Shown here: positions 19,043-30,662 of the stretch, piece by piece | Numbering within the stretch: the stretch's first letter is position 1 | Layout of the letters: the number at the start of each line of letters is the position of its first letter | NCBI GenBank assembly: GCA_037013495.1 | Contig: CM072811.1 | Span: forward strand, 45,143,452-45,207,451 | DNA: 64,000 bases | Direction: 5' to 3' | Source: Hippophae tibetana | Lineage: Eukaryota; Streptophyta; Magnoliopsida; Rosales; Elaeagnaceae | Made by a program: the position numbers and the translations under genes | Notes under the pieces: generated by a model | Seen by the model: the letters and a program-made list of their open reading frames with translations, nothing else | What the model was told of the DNA's origin: nothing | Database searches by the model: none

Positions 19043-19232
19043 TGTGCTGGAGTAAAACATGAAGCATATAATAATATTAGTGAAACCATAAAACATGTAT
19101 GTGCAGAAATTATGGTTATTGTTTAATTTTCGTTTTTCTTAGATACATATATCTTAACTCTTATATAAAAAATAAAACAGAAATAATAATAAAATATATA
19201 TGTTAATTATCAGAGAAATACAATATTTGTCA
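19043..19232 (+). repeat. Copia 5' LTR (outer end shortened)
   Basis: Matches the 3' LTR from GGAGTAAAACATGAAG to the end (AGAGAAATACAATATTTGTCA). At the outer side only TGTGCTG is left; the segment with GCCAGACACTAATGCTCAG in the 3' LTR is missing here. The TATA-like and A-rich portions are retained. The start coordinate is approximate. Confidence 0.75.
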
Positions 19233-19244
19233 TGGTATCAGAGC
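19233..19244 (+). other. Copia primer-binding site (tRNA-iMet)
   Basis: TGGTATCAGAGC directly after the CA end of the 5' LTR, complementary to the 3' end of initiator tRNA-Met. Confidence 0.92.
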
Positions 19245-19973
19245 AAGTTATTGCTTATGGAATTACCTACTCTCATCTCTGTTCTCAAACATTTGATTCA
19301 TGTTTTCTGATTTCTGATTTCTCCTGATTTTTTATTTCTGTTTTACTTGTTGAAATCGATCAATACCATTCACCAGTGTTGCGACCATCTAGTATCAAAA
19401 TGGCCATTTCTACTCAGCGTCAGTTGTAGATGTTGGCTGACCGGATTCACAACCATCTAGCCAAAGCAGCGAAGAAGAACACCGCTTCACGGAGACAGAG
19501 GACCAGGTGGAGGGCTTACTCTGCTCTGCGAAAATAAAAAAAATTAGGACAGACGAAAATAGAAGACGCTGTTTCGTTATAGTAGCAGCAAGCGAAGAAG
19601 AAGAAGAAAGCAGCAGACGAAGAAGAAGAAGAAGAAGAAAGTAGCAGACGAAGAGCGCCACTTTAGAAGGGCTGCGCGAATGAGAATCTGTTTTTAGGGT
19701 TACATCTTTACATTGTCTCTGTGCGTGTGGCTGGTTGGAGCTGTAGGTTTATCTGCAGCTGTGGGAAGAAAACACCATAGAGGCTGTGGGAAGAAAACGC
19801 CACAGAGGCTGCGTGAAGAAAGGGTTGCGCACGGAAGGGAAAGAAATGAATTAGGGTTAGGAACGCAGAAGTTGCGCTCATTTGGAAATTTTTTTAGGGT
19901 TACGGAATTTTTCAATATATAGTGTACGAAGTGTAAAAAAAAGGAAAAACAGAAGGATTTTTTTTTAGATTTC
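19245..19973 (+). other. Copia untranslated leader with GAA-rich tract
   Basis: Leader between primer site and gag. It contains a purine-rich run of GAAGAAGAA and AGCAGAC units at about 19589-19655 and two GTGGGAAGAAAAC motifs near 19760-19800. Reading frames here, including a Leu/Ser-rich one on the minus strand, are by-products of these simple repeats. Confidence 0.6.
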
Positions 19974-21326
19974 ATGGCAGAATCTAGAGATTTAACCACC
20001 AATTTCATATTGGAAGACTTGACGACGAAAATGACGGAAGTTCTAGCCAGAGCTCAGACCGTCTCACAACCTCTGCTAACTGAAGCGTCGACTGCCCCTA
20101 TTAGTATCAAGTTAGGAGGATCCAATTATGCCTTGTGGTCCCAGGTGGTGGAGATGTATATCTCTGGCAAAGACAAACTGTGATATATTAATGGGGAATT
20201 TCCTCAACCTGCTGAAACCGACCCCTCATTCAGGAGATGACGCACTGAAAATGTCATTGTTAAAGGATGGTTGATCAATTCGATAGACCCCTCCTTGATT
20301 GCAAATTTTATTCGATTCCCAACTGTGAAACCGGTTTGGGATTCTGCAGCTACCACCTACTATGATGGTACAGACACGTCTCAAGTGTATGATCTTCGCT
20401 GTTGAGTTACTCGTACGAAACAAGCGGGTGGATCCATTGAAAAATACTACAATGACCTTCAAGGGTTGTGGCGTGAAATTGATTTCCGTCTTCCTAATCC
20501 AATGGAGTGTGCGATTGATATAGAAAAATACAACTCCATCGTACAGGAAGATCGAGTGTATACCTTCCTCGATGGACTAGATGATAGATTGGATAAAACT
20601 CGAAGTGATATGCTTCAGATCAAACCATTTCCTACGGTGGAACAAGCCTATGGATTCATCCGCAGGGAAGAGGTCAGGTAGACCGTGATGATCACAGGTG
20701 CAGATACGACACACGGAGCAGTTATGGCTTACAAAGGGATCAAGGGACACCATAATTCGATGCCACCAAAACCAAGAACTTTTTTGGGTAGCAAGAAATC
20801 CCCAGGAAATCTACCGTCTGCTGACATGAAATGTGGTCATTGTGAAAACTCCAAACACACCCGTGAAAACTGCTTCAAACTACATGGGTATCCAGAATGG
20901 TGGAATGATCTTCAAACAAAGAAGAAGAGGGAAACCACTGGGAAAGTTGTTGTGGCTACGAATACTACATCACTATCCCTTACTCCTCAGACCGAATCTT
21001 CCCAAGATCCAGGTATTTCAAGTAAAGCATTTTATACTCGTAGTGATAATGAGGATTGGATTTTAGACTCTGGAGCTACAGATCATAGGACATTTGACCC
21101 AAAAGATCTCTCCAATACAACTCAGCCGAGAAGGAGTCGTGTTGCCAATGCCAATGGGGTCACTTATCCAGTTACAGGGGCCAGAACAGTGACTTTATCT
21201 CCTTCATTATCATTATCTAATACTTTACTTGTACCCTCTCTTTCAAACCGACTGATGTCTGTAAGTCAGGTCACTTCAGATCTTAACTGTGTAGTATTGA
21301 TGTATTCTACCTTTTGCCTTCTATAG
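19974..21326 (+). pseudogene. Copia gag and protease remnant
   Basis: Starts MAESRDLTTNF, with the copia gag opening ISIKLGGSNYALWSQVVEMY and later EDRVYTFLDGLDDRLDKTRS. Stops interrupt the frame at about 20180, 20237, 20403 and 20679. The nucleocapsid zinc knuckle CGHCENSKHTRENC (CX2CX4HX4C, all ligands present) is encoded near 20832-20873. The protease has WILDSGATDH near 21058-21090, so the DSG catalytic triad is intact. The frame breaks again after 21326. In an intact element these parts form the particle and process the polyprotein. Confidence 0.88.
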
Positions 21327-24300
21327 GATATTCTCACCAATGAGATCATTGGGCGTGGTACTAGGAGAGGAGGGCTATATTATGTGGATGACCTTAGTTC
21401 AGGAAGAGTCAATCATATGCAAAACACTGTTGGTAACAAGGAACGATAGATTTGGCTATGTCATCGTAGATTTGGGCATCCATCATTTGGGTATTTAAAG
21501 CACTTACTCCTCAGTTTATTTTCAAATATCACACATTCAGATTTCAAATGTGATACTTGTATCCTAGCAAAAAGTCATAGGGCGTCTTATCCTATGAGCA
21601 TGAATAAAAGTATGACTCCTTTTGTTTTGGTACATTCTGATGTTTGGGGACCTTCCCCAATCATTACGTCATCGGGTCATCGTTGATTTGTTATTTTTGT
21701 TGATGATTGTACATGAATGACATGGCTTTACCTTCTCAAACATAAAGATGAAGTATTTTCTACATTTCATATGTTTCACACCATGGTTCAGACACAATTT
21801 TCTGAAAAAATTAAGATACTTAGGTCTGATAATGGAGGGGAGTATGTTAATCAACAATTCCAAACATACTTGGACAACCATGGTATTCTCTATGAAACCT
21901 CATGTTCACAAACCCCACAACATAATGGGACTGTGGAGAGGAAGAATCGGCATATTTTAGAAACGACTCGGGCCTTACTAATTAGTGCACATATGCCTAA
22001 TAAATATTGGAGTGATGTTGTTACTACAACTGTGTATCTACTGAATCGTATGCCCACAAAAACCTTACAATTTCAGACTCCATTAAAGGTGCTATCTGAT
22101 CATATTCCCTTGCCTACTATTTTGATGCTTTCGCCCCAAATTTTTGGATGTGTTGCTTTTGTCCACCTCCATAAAAATCAACGAACTAAGTTGGATCCAT
22201 GTGTTGTCCGATGTGTATTCTTGGGGTATGGCATACAAAAAAAGGGTTACCGATGCTATGATCCAATTACTAAAAGAACCTATACTACTATGGATGTCAC
22301 TTTTCTCGAATCAGAATGTTTCTTCCCATCACCGGTATCCAATTACACTCTTTAGGAGAAGAGTTATGGTGAAGAACGAAATTGGCTTGATGTTGAAATA
22401 TTAGACACTAGTCTAGCATACTCGGATCGTGCCAATAATATGGAGGAACCAGTATCTAGATCCGAGCTTGAACTTCCAAGAACTGAAGATGAAGTAGTAA
22501 TTGAATCTCCAGAAGATGAAGTTGTTCATGTACCCCTCCACTCTCTAGTACCCAATGATCCTCATACTGAGAATACTCCTGAGGTAAGCTATCCTATCAC
22601 ACCTTTACAAACAAATGCTATAGATACATCTGTTGGTTATGTTTTACCTTTCAGATACAATCGAGGCAAACCTCCAAATCGATTCTCCCCAGAAAGAGAA
22701 GAACGACAATCCACGTATCCAATAGCAAATTATGTATCCACTCAAAGGTTATCAGAACCTATCAGGGAATTTGCACAAACACTCTCCTCGTGTCAAATTC
22801 CAAGTAGCATTGAAGAAGCCTTATCTGATCCAAAATGGGCTCAAGCTATAAAAGAGGAATTTGAGGCATTGCAGAAGAATAACACATAGGTGTTAAGCGA
22901 GTTGCCTCAAAGGAGGAAGATGGTAGGATGCAAGTGGATTTTCTCTATTAAGTATAAAACAGATGGGTTAGTTGATCGATACAAGACGAGACTTGTAGCA
23001 AAAGGATATACACAGAAACACGGTATAGATTATCAAGAAACCTTCTCACCTGTGGCTAAACTAAAAACCGTTAGAGTCTTGTTATCGCTTGCGGCAAATT
23101 TAGATTGGCCATTGCACCAACTGGACGTAAAAAATTCTTTCCTTCATGGTGATCTTGAAGAAGAGATTTACATAGATATCCCACCAGGATATACTGTTAC
23201 ATCAGGAAAAGAAACTGCATGTAGATTACAATGAGCATTGTATGGTCTAAAACAATCACCTTGAGCATGGTTTGGTAGGTTGAGTTCAGCAATAAGAAAA
23301 TATGGGTTTCAATAAAGAAACTTTGACCATACTCTTTTCCTAAAACATTGATTGGGAAAAATAACAACTCTTATAGTCTATGTAGACGACATGATCATTA
23401 CATGGGATGATAAAGAAGAAATCTCTAGGCTTCGCAAACAACTGTTAAATGAGTTTGAAATGAAGGACTTGGGATGGCTCAAATACTTCTTAGGCATTGA
23501 GGTAACGAGATCAAAACAAGGTATATGTCTTTACCAAAGGAAATATACTCTAGATCTACTGACAGAGGCAGGATTACTAGATTGTAAACCCATCGATATT
23601 CCGATGGTCCAAAATCATAAACTTGGAGAATATGTGGACCAAGTACCAGTAGATAAACAAAGATATCAACGGTTAGTAGGTAAACTCAAAACTTATCTCA
23701 TACTTGACCTGATATTGCTTATGTTGTGAGTGTCATGAGTCAGTTTATGCACTGCCCAAGTGAAGACTATATGGATGTCGTCATGCAAATACGTCGTTAT
23801 TTAAAATCCTCCCCTGGGAAAGGACTTATGTTTTCAAAAAATGGTCAATTAAAAGTCGTTGGATATACAGATTCAGACTGGGCAGAGAATATGAAGGATA
23901 AGAAATCTACTGCTGGGTACTTTACTTTTGTGGGGGGCAATCTTGTTACATGGAGGAGCAAGAAGCAAAAAGTAGTTGCCTTATCTAGTGCTGAAGCTGA
24001 ATTTCGAGAAATGGTCAAGGGAATATGTGAGCTCCTTTGGTTGAAAAAACTTCTAACTGAGATTGGTGTTGCTCCTAACTCTGAAATGAGCTTGTTTTGT
24101 GATAACAAAACAACCATTGCCATCTCTCACAATCCAATTCAACATGATCGCACGAAGCACGTTGAAGTGGATCGGAACTTCATCAAACAAAATCTTAAAG
24201 AAAAGATTATTCAGCTTTCATTTGTTAAATCAGAAGATAAATTGAATGATATACTCACAAAATCTGTGTCTGCAAAGAACTTCTACAACTCACTTGACAA

Positions 24301-24334
24301 GTTGGTCATAAGAAATATATATGCACCAACTTGA
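21327..24334 (+). pseudogene. Copia integrase, reverse transcriptase and RNase H remnant
   Basis: The GAG-pre-integrase region includes LCHRRFGHPSFGYLKHLL (near 21452) and a CDTCILAK zinc motif. The integrase core includes LVHSDVWGP, ILRSDNGGEYVN and TPQHNGTVERKNR, so the catalytic D, D and E are present. The reverse transcriptase includes WIFSIKYKTDGLVDRYK, RLVAKGYTQ, LDVKNSFLHGDL and the catalytic YVDDMII near 23380. RNase H has YTDSDWA, KQKVVALSSAEAEF and FCDNKTTIAIS. The frame ends at TGA after NIYAPT (24331). Stops lie at about 21449, 21682, 21713, 22354, 22887, 23232, 23262, 23314 and 23348, so no full polyprotein can be made. Confidence 0.92.
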
Positions 24335-24341
24335 GGGGGAG

Positions 24342-24566
24342 TGTTAGTGTGTGCTGCAACAGTGCCAGACACTAATGCTCAGTGGAGTAAAACATGAAGT
24401 AGACAATAATATTAGTGGAACCATAAAATACGTATGTGCAGAAATTATGGTTAATGTTTAATTTTTGTTTTCTTTATGTACATATATGTTAACTCTTGTA
24501 TAGAAATAGAACAGAAATAATAATAAAATATATATGTTAATTATAAGAGAAATACAATATTTATCA
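24342..24566 (+). repeat. Copia 3' LTR
   Basis: 225 bp, TGTTAGTGTG ... ATTTATCA, with canonical TG...CA ends. Preceded by the polypurine tract GAGGGGGAG at 24333-24341. Confidence 0.9.
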
Positions 24567-25841
24567 ACTTTATGTTCACCCTTTCAAAAACTATGTATAT
24601 TGGTTATATTGCAGCTTTTTCAAGCACTGTTATACACACCTTTGCAAATGCCTAAAAGTGATGATATTTAATCTTCTATTTTACTTAGCCGATTAATTAG
24701 CATTGTGTAACACTTAGATTATAATGGTACAAAATAAATAATTATTATTGGGTAAAAGTGTCTGGAGGTGATTAATTTTTATTTACTTTATTTTTATAAT
24801 TATTAAATTAAATATATTAATTTCATAATTTTTTAAATAATTATTTTATTTCAGTAATTTATAAATTATGTATTATTAATCTTGTCGTTATAAAAAGTAA
24901 ATATTTTTATTCCTATAATTTATTAAAATTAATACTTTTAGTGCATTAAAATTATTAAAATGAGTTATATGAAATGTATACCAAAAAAATTCCATACAGA
25001 GAAGTGCATGATGAAGCGACTTATTTTAATTACACTATGCCCTTCTTTTCCTTTCCTTTACTTTCAACAATATAACAATGGTACCTTTTTGAAGTTCCGT
25101 TGGGCATTTATCAGTTAGACTAACTTCTGACCTGACGGTGATGAATTATTGGTCACTAATGGCGTAATTAAGATTTATTTCTTTTTAATTTTATACCTTC
25201 TTATAGAAGTAATTGTTATAATATTTACGTGTATCTTAATTTTTTAAATATTTAATTTGAAATTAAATAAATGAAAAGGAACCGGTATTAGTAAAAAAAA
25301 AAAAAATTTATAATAAGAAAACACATTAATATTTTTATAATTGATATAATAATCTCATAATAAAATTTATCTTTTTTTAATTTTAAATCTTACATTCGAA
25401 AAAACAAACCTATACCAACGAGACAAGTCATCTAGTAAAATTATCTATTATTAAAAAATCAATAATATTTTTCAATAATGCGACACCAAAAATAAAATTA
25501 CAATAAATAATATATTTTTGGATTCATAATTCATTATCTAAAGAAAATTTTCTAAGACAAAATAAAAAAATAAAGAAAATTATAGAAAAGGTTCCCATAT
25601 GAAAACATAAAATTACGAAAAGGTCCATATCCTCCGACAATAGGGATTGAACAAATCCAACCTTCATTCCGAAACCTCAAAATTGAACAAATTGCGCGCT
25701 TCCACTTTCAGAACATATTCAGTTTCTCTCTCTGTATCTCGATGTTAGTGTGGAGCGAAACCAACGGTTCAGATACGGTCAATGCGAACCCAAAACTTGC
25801 TCGATATTTAACACTACGACGATTACTCTATTTCCTTTTTC
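24567..25841. other. AT-rich spacer between copia element and 14-3-3 gene
   Basis: No gene seen. Base composition becomes less AT-rich from about 25600, where the 14-3-3 promoter begins. A short frame at 25750-25986 covers promoter and leader and is not supported as coding. Confidence 0.5.
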
Positions 25842-25850
25842 TATATATAA
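25842..25850 (+). promoter_or_regulatory. 14-3-3 gene TATA box
   Basis: TATATATAA at 25842-25850, followed by ACCCTTGCTC and a purine-rich leader of about 200 bp before the ATG at 26079. Position and context fit a plant core promoter; no other evidence. Confidence 0.5.
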
Positions 25851-26078
25851 ACCCTTGCTCTCCTCTTTCTTCGCAAATCTTAACCTCCATTTTCTTGTTC
25901 TTTTAAGGAAAGCAAAGAACAAAGATATAAATAGGAAAAAAAGAAAAAAAAGGGAAAGAGAAGAACAGAAGTTCGTTCGAGACTAGACAGAAGTAGAGAG
26001 CAAAAAAGCTCTGTGACTTTTTTTGGTGTTGGGTGGTTTTTGTGTTAGTGTGCGTTTGAATCTCTCCCTGTTGAAACG

Positions 26079-27471
26079 ATGTCGTCTCCCAATAAGGAGA
26101 GAGAAACTCAGGTTTACATGGCCAAGCTCGCCGAGCAGGCCGAGCGTTATGAAGGTCTCTTATTGTTTCTGTTGCTTTATTGTTTTATTTATTTATTTTT
26201 CTTTCTGATGGAATGTGCATTGTGACATTGTGATTGCTTGTTCGCTGTTTTTTTTGTTTTTGTCAGTTGGAGTTGGTGTTGATCGGACTGTAGAATTCTT
26301 CTGCATTGTGTTTGAATCTTTTATAAGTATAAATTTGTGAAATGATTTTTTTTCCCATTCGTTTGAGGCCTCCTGTTGTCGATGAGTTAGTTTAAATCGA
26401 AAGTTTGTGCTTATTTTTAATGCATTGTGTTTAACCGGTTTTTCTTTGGAGTTTTTCGCTGAAAATGTTAAAACGAATTTGAAAAAATTGATAGATTTGG
26501 TCAAAATTAATGTAATTTTGACAGTTCAGTAGGGCTTCTTTATAGCGTAAGAGTTTCTGTTTAATGCATTCAATATAAATTTACACTATTCATTGTTTAC
26601 AGGATCTTTAATTTTTCATCATTTAGTAAAATTTGGGAGAAAATGCTTGGAATGCTACTTTTTTAGTCCATTGTTTTGTAGAATGAAATGATTTCGGGTT
26701 GAATTCAATTATTATAAGGCTACAAGGTACTATTCTTTTTTGGTATCATCGAATATAAATGGAAATCTGCATGTGTGAAGATGGAAATGTTGTTTATGCA
26801 TCTGAGGCTTTCGACTATCTTTATTTCCTTGTTAGATCTCATATTGTCAATTTCTCTATGTTCTTGGTTGATTTTTCAGCCAGGTATTGGTGGCAGATAT
26901 TCTGATTATTTCATCAGCTATTACTTCCAGAGTTAATATTTAGCATTCTTAATATAGGTGCCAAAAGACTTCTTAAGCTTTTTGGATTTTGATTGCCTTT
27001 GCTAACTTTTCTTCCTTAATATCTGACGTATCTGATGATGAATTTATGTACTCTTCTGTCATGTGAATATATACTGTATGATGTAATTCTCTCTTAAGTT
27101 CTATATTTGTTTAATTGCTCAGAAATGGTTGAGTGCATGAAGAAAGTTGCGAGGCTTGATGTTGAGCTCACTGTGGAAGAGAGGAATCTTCTCTCTGTGG
27201 GCTACAAAAATGTCATAGGTGCTAGGCGGGCCTCTTGGCGCATAATGTCTTCAATTGAGCAAAAGGAAGAGTGTAAAGGGAATGAACACAACGTTAAACT
27301 GATTAAGAGGTACCGCCAGAACGTAGAAGACGAGCTCACCAATATTTGTAGTGATATTCTAAATATCATAGACAAGCATCTGATCCCATCTTCCAACTCC
27401 GGAGAAGCCACAGTTTTCTACTACAAGATGTGAGCCATGTTTATTGATCACCTTGATTAGCTGAATGTATC

Positions 27472-27521
<50 letters not shown>

Positions 27522-28642
27522 CCCCCAAATGATATATTACACCATAACAGTTGAGTCTATTCATTATATGTGCTGATAAGTTGCTTTTGCCTCACAAACA
27601 ATTGGTGCCTGTATATGTAACGGTGAGGATTATTTCATCTTGATCCTGTCTATAAAGACTCGTCAAAGATTTGACAAAAGAGACAAGGAACTATGTTAAT
27701 TTTATCTTTCTTTAACTCCACTAAGCTGAGCATGTTCTGAATTATGCTAGTATTGTTTTCTATATTAAGCAATAAATTCAAATTACAATTAGTTATTTGC
27801 ACGTTTCAGGAAAGGTGATTATTATCGTTATCTTGCCGAGTTCAAGAATGACCAGGAAAGGAAAGAGGCAGCTGAGCAGTCATTGAAGGGATATGAGGCA
27901 TGTTTATTTTACCACTTTTAGATTACATGAATTCTAAATCAATTGGTGTGTATCATATTTACTTATTAATGTTACTCCTATTTAATGGCTCCTCCTGTTG
28001 CCATCTTCTCTACTAGTCTGCTTCAAGTGTTGCCAATACAGATCTCCCCTCAACGCACCCGATCCGTCTTGGTCTAGCTCTCAACTTTTCTGTCTTCTAC
28101 TATGAGATCATGAATTCTCCTGAGAGGTACCGTACCACTCAAGCTTTCTTTCTCTTTTATAAGACTTTTCATTTAGTCATGTGGAGTAGTTTTATACTAT
28201 ATCTTGCTGAAAACTTTCAGGGCATGCCATTTGGCTAAGCAAGCTTTTGATGAGGCAATTGCAGAGTTGGATACCTTGAGCGAGGAGTCGTACAAAGACA
28301 GCACCCTTATTATGCAGTTGTTGAGAGACAACCTTACCCTGTGGACTTCTGATTTGCCTGAAGATGGAGGTACTGTATTGTTAGTGACTGCACATAACAT
28401 AAGATATATTCTTTGTCCAGGAAAATGCGTTTCTGATGCATGTACTCAGGATACAATTTCCATTTTCTCCTCAACTAATCTTTCGTTTGAAATGTACTCC
28501 GATTTGTTTGCACTTTGCACCATGAAAAGTTATAGACAGAAAATTCATGCATGAAATATGCTTTTGTTCAGGTGACGATAATGTAAAAGGTGAAGAATCC
28601 AAAGAATCAAAAGATTCTAAACCTGCTGAAGCTAATAGCTAA
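26079..28642 (+). CDS. GRF12: 14-3-3 protein, epsilon group (GF14 iota-like)
   Basis: A dimeric phosphoserine/phosphothreonine-binding adaptor of cytosol and nucleus. Six exons join in frame to 266 aa: 26079-26154, 27123-27429, 27810-27897, 28017-28126, 28221-28369 and 28572-28642. It starts [20 protein letters not shown]. Signature 1 [11 protein letters not shown] is at residues 46-56 and signature 2 [18 protein letters not shown] at 218-235. Phosphopeptide-binding residues K54, R61, R134 and Y135 (zeta K49, R56, R127, Y128) are present. The acidic C-tail is short and ends KPAEANS. The N-terminal KERE...VYMAKL and the exon count fit the epsilon group. The GRF12 name rests on synteny with the EAF7, PPR and X8 genes. 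The third intron (27898-28016) starts with GC instead of GT. A 3' UTR intron near 28644-28728 is possible. Confidence 0.95.
27477..27526 (+). repeat. (CT)21 microsatellite followed by C8
   Basis: Simple repeat at the start of intron 2 of the 14-3-3 gene, about 48 bp after the donor site. Confidence 0.95.
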
Positions 28643-30662
28643 GGTAACTTCTATATGCTTGATTTGTATACTCTATTTCTAGATTTGTGGTCATTTGATG
28701 TTATTTACAAGAAGACAATCTGCTGCAGTTATGGGCACGTGACAAGTGGAAATGGAGCTACGTTTTTTCAAAGGCCATTCCGTTAGTACCTTATATAATC
28801 TTTGCAAGGAGAGAGGAATTTCGTAGACATATTTTATTATGACTTCACTATTATCTTTAGGCACCAACTAAGCAAGAATATGAGACTCGATGAATCTTCT
28901 TCTTTGTTTTGTTTGTTGTTAGTTGTTACGCTTTGCTTCATCAACTCGTTATTTTCAAACAATGAATTATTGTCTTATTCTTTTATATTATATAATTTCT
29001 GAATTGCTCTTCTTTATTCCGATTTGGATAACACAGTGGAAGCTATGCTATTTCCATTCTGTTTAAATAATTCTGAGCCATCAAGTTTACTTAGTGATTC
29101 GACAATAAGATTCACCCATATTTCGTTTCAAGTCATGTCTAAATTATTATTATGGTTTGATGTAAAAAAAAATTAGGTAAGCAGAGGTTCTCCTCCTTTG
29201 AAGTTTTTTAAGGGATGGTAGATTACTCGCTGGAAAAAATTAATACATATTATATCTTAAATGGTAGGATCATCAGTCTTATAATCAACATTTTTCTTGT
29301 TTTGTTATTTTAATCATCATTACAATAATTCGAGACTTGATAGACAAACTGTGTAGTCAATAGTTCGAGGTGTATGGCTAAATTTTTCTTAGATATACAA
29401 ACCCACCTATTTGAGTTTTTAATCTCAAATTATACGATTCTTAACAATCTAATTAGACAATAATAGAAAACATAAAGGCAACTAAAATTTGTCATAGATT
29501 TACCAATAAGAAGATACGCTAGAAATTTGGAATTGAAAATGCATCTCCAAACCCGACTTAAAAAATATAATATTATAATTAAAAATATATTTTATTTTAA
29601 TTATTTAGCAAATAATCTAATTACATCTATAATTTATGTACATGAAATTTAATATTTCATAATTTGAAAAAAAAATCAAGATAAAATTTGCTAATTTAGA
29701 ATATAAAATATATAATTAAACATATATTATTTATCAACGGAGAACAACCGATCATCACAAATTCATCACTACTCCGAAAGAGAATCTCCAACCCAACCCC
29801 CTCAAACATTTAACGTGAGAATAGAGAGTCAAATCCAATCCGATCTCGCATTTTTTGACAACATTAAGGTGTATAATTTTTTTAAAATAACTATACTACA
29901 AACTGCTTATTAGTATTCAAATCCTAAACTTCCTAATTTTTACAAATCTCTAATTAAAATAATTGAAAAAAATGAAGACATCTAAAATTTATCGATATGC
30001 GAGTGATGCACTGGGATGATAATACGGACATGATATAATAACATGAAACAAATGACAGAATTTTTTTTATAAAAATTGATCAATAAATTGTCTTAAAAAA
30101 TCTTATTATTTCTTACTATCATAAATAAATAATACAAAAAAATCAAATACACAACACAAATACAACACGATTAACACCCCTACACATAACGATATTGCAA
30201 CTCTGAAGCCTTGACGATAACATTAGCAGCAAGACAACTAAAATTTATCCTGGATTTATCAATAAGGAAGATACGTCAAAATTTTGGATTTGGATATTTG
30301 CATTTTTCGACCTACCTCCCCCCCCCCAAAAAAAAAACACTTAATATATTGCAACTTTGAAGCCGTGCCCATAAAATTAGCACCAAGCCCTTCATCTTTT
30401 AGAATACTTAAAGAGGAGATTCTTTACACAAGGAAAAGATAAGATGACTATTAGAGTCAAAAGGTCATTCATCTGGCGGAAGAACATATATGCATTCTTA
30501 TTGTTAGAAACTATAAAGCAGCTCTAACTCCTAAGGTTACAAGATAGCAAGAATCACACATCATTAGCCCTAACAATCGCTTACCATTACAAAGGATAAG
30601 TAGGGAAACGAGAGAGAGAGATCAGTTCAGTAAATCAGGCATATATATATACAAGGTGTGAC
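28643..30662. other. Convergent 3' spacer between 14-3-3 and EAF7-like genes
   Basis: Holds the 3' ends of the two genes. Two segments resemble each other: about 29470-29545 and 30222-30300 share CAACTAAAATTT and TTTACCAATAAGAAGATACG-like sequence, so a decayed dispersed repeat is present twice. A C10/A10 run lies at 30318-30340. No gene seen. Confidence 0.5.

Larger units (their letters stand above)
19043..24566 (+). mobile_element. Ty1/copia LTR retrotransposon, near full length, inactivated
   Basis: Plus-strand element of about 5.5 kb. The 5' LTR ends at 19232 and is followed at once by the tRNA-iMet primer site TGGTATCAGAGC. The 3' LTR is 24342-24566, preceded by a purine tract. Domain order gag, zinc knuckle, protease, integrase, reverse transcriptase, RNase H is the copia order. 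The polyprotein is broken by many stops. The 5' LTR lacks about 34 bp of its outer part, and I cannot see a clean target-site duplication (ACTTT follows the 3' LTR). A related truncated copy lies at 57241-59110. Confidence 0.93.

Noticed and set aside
19233-19244. tRNA-Met fragment
   Set aside because: TGGTATCAGAGC lies directly after an LTR and is a primer-binding site; there is no tRNA fold around it.
19410-19661. Minus-strand Leu/Ser-rich frame
   Set aside because: It is the reverse translation of GAA/AGC simple repeats in the copia leader.
25750-25986. 78-aa frame before the 14-3-3 gene
   Set aside because: It spans the TATA box and the purine-rich leader; low-complexity Lys/Arg end.
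28204-28554. 116-aa frame as a separate gene
   Set aside because: It is exon 5 of the 14-3-3 gene read through into intron 5.
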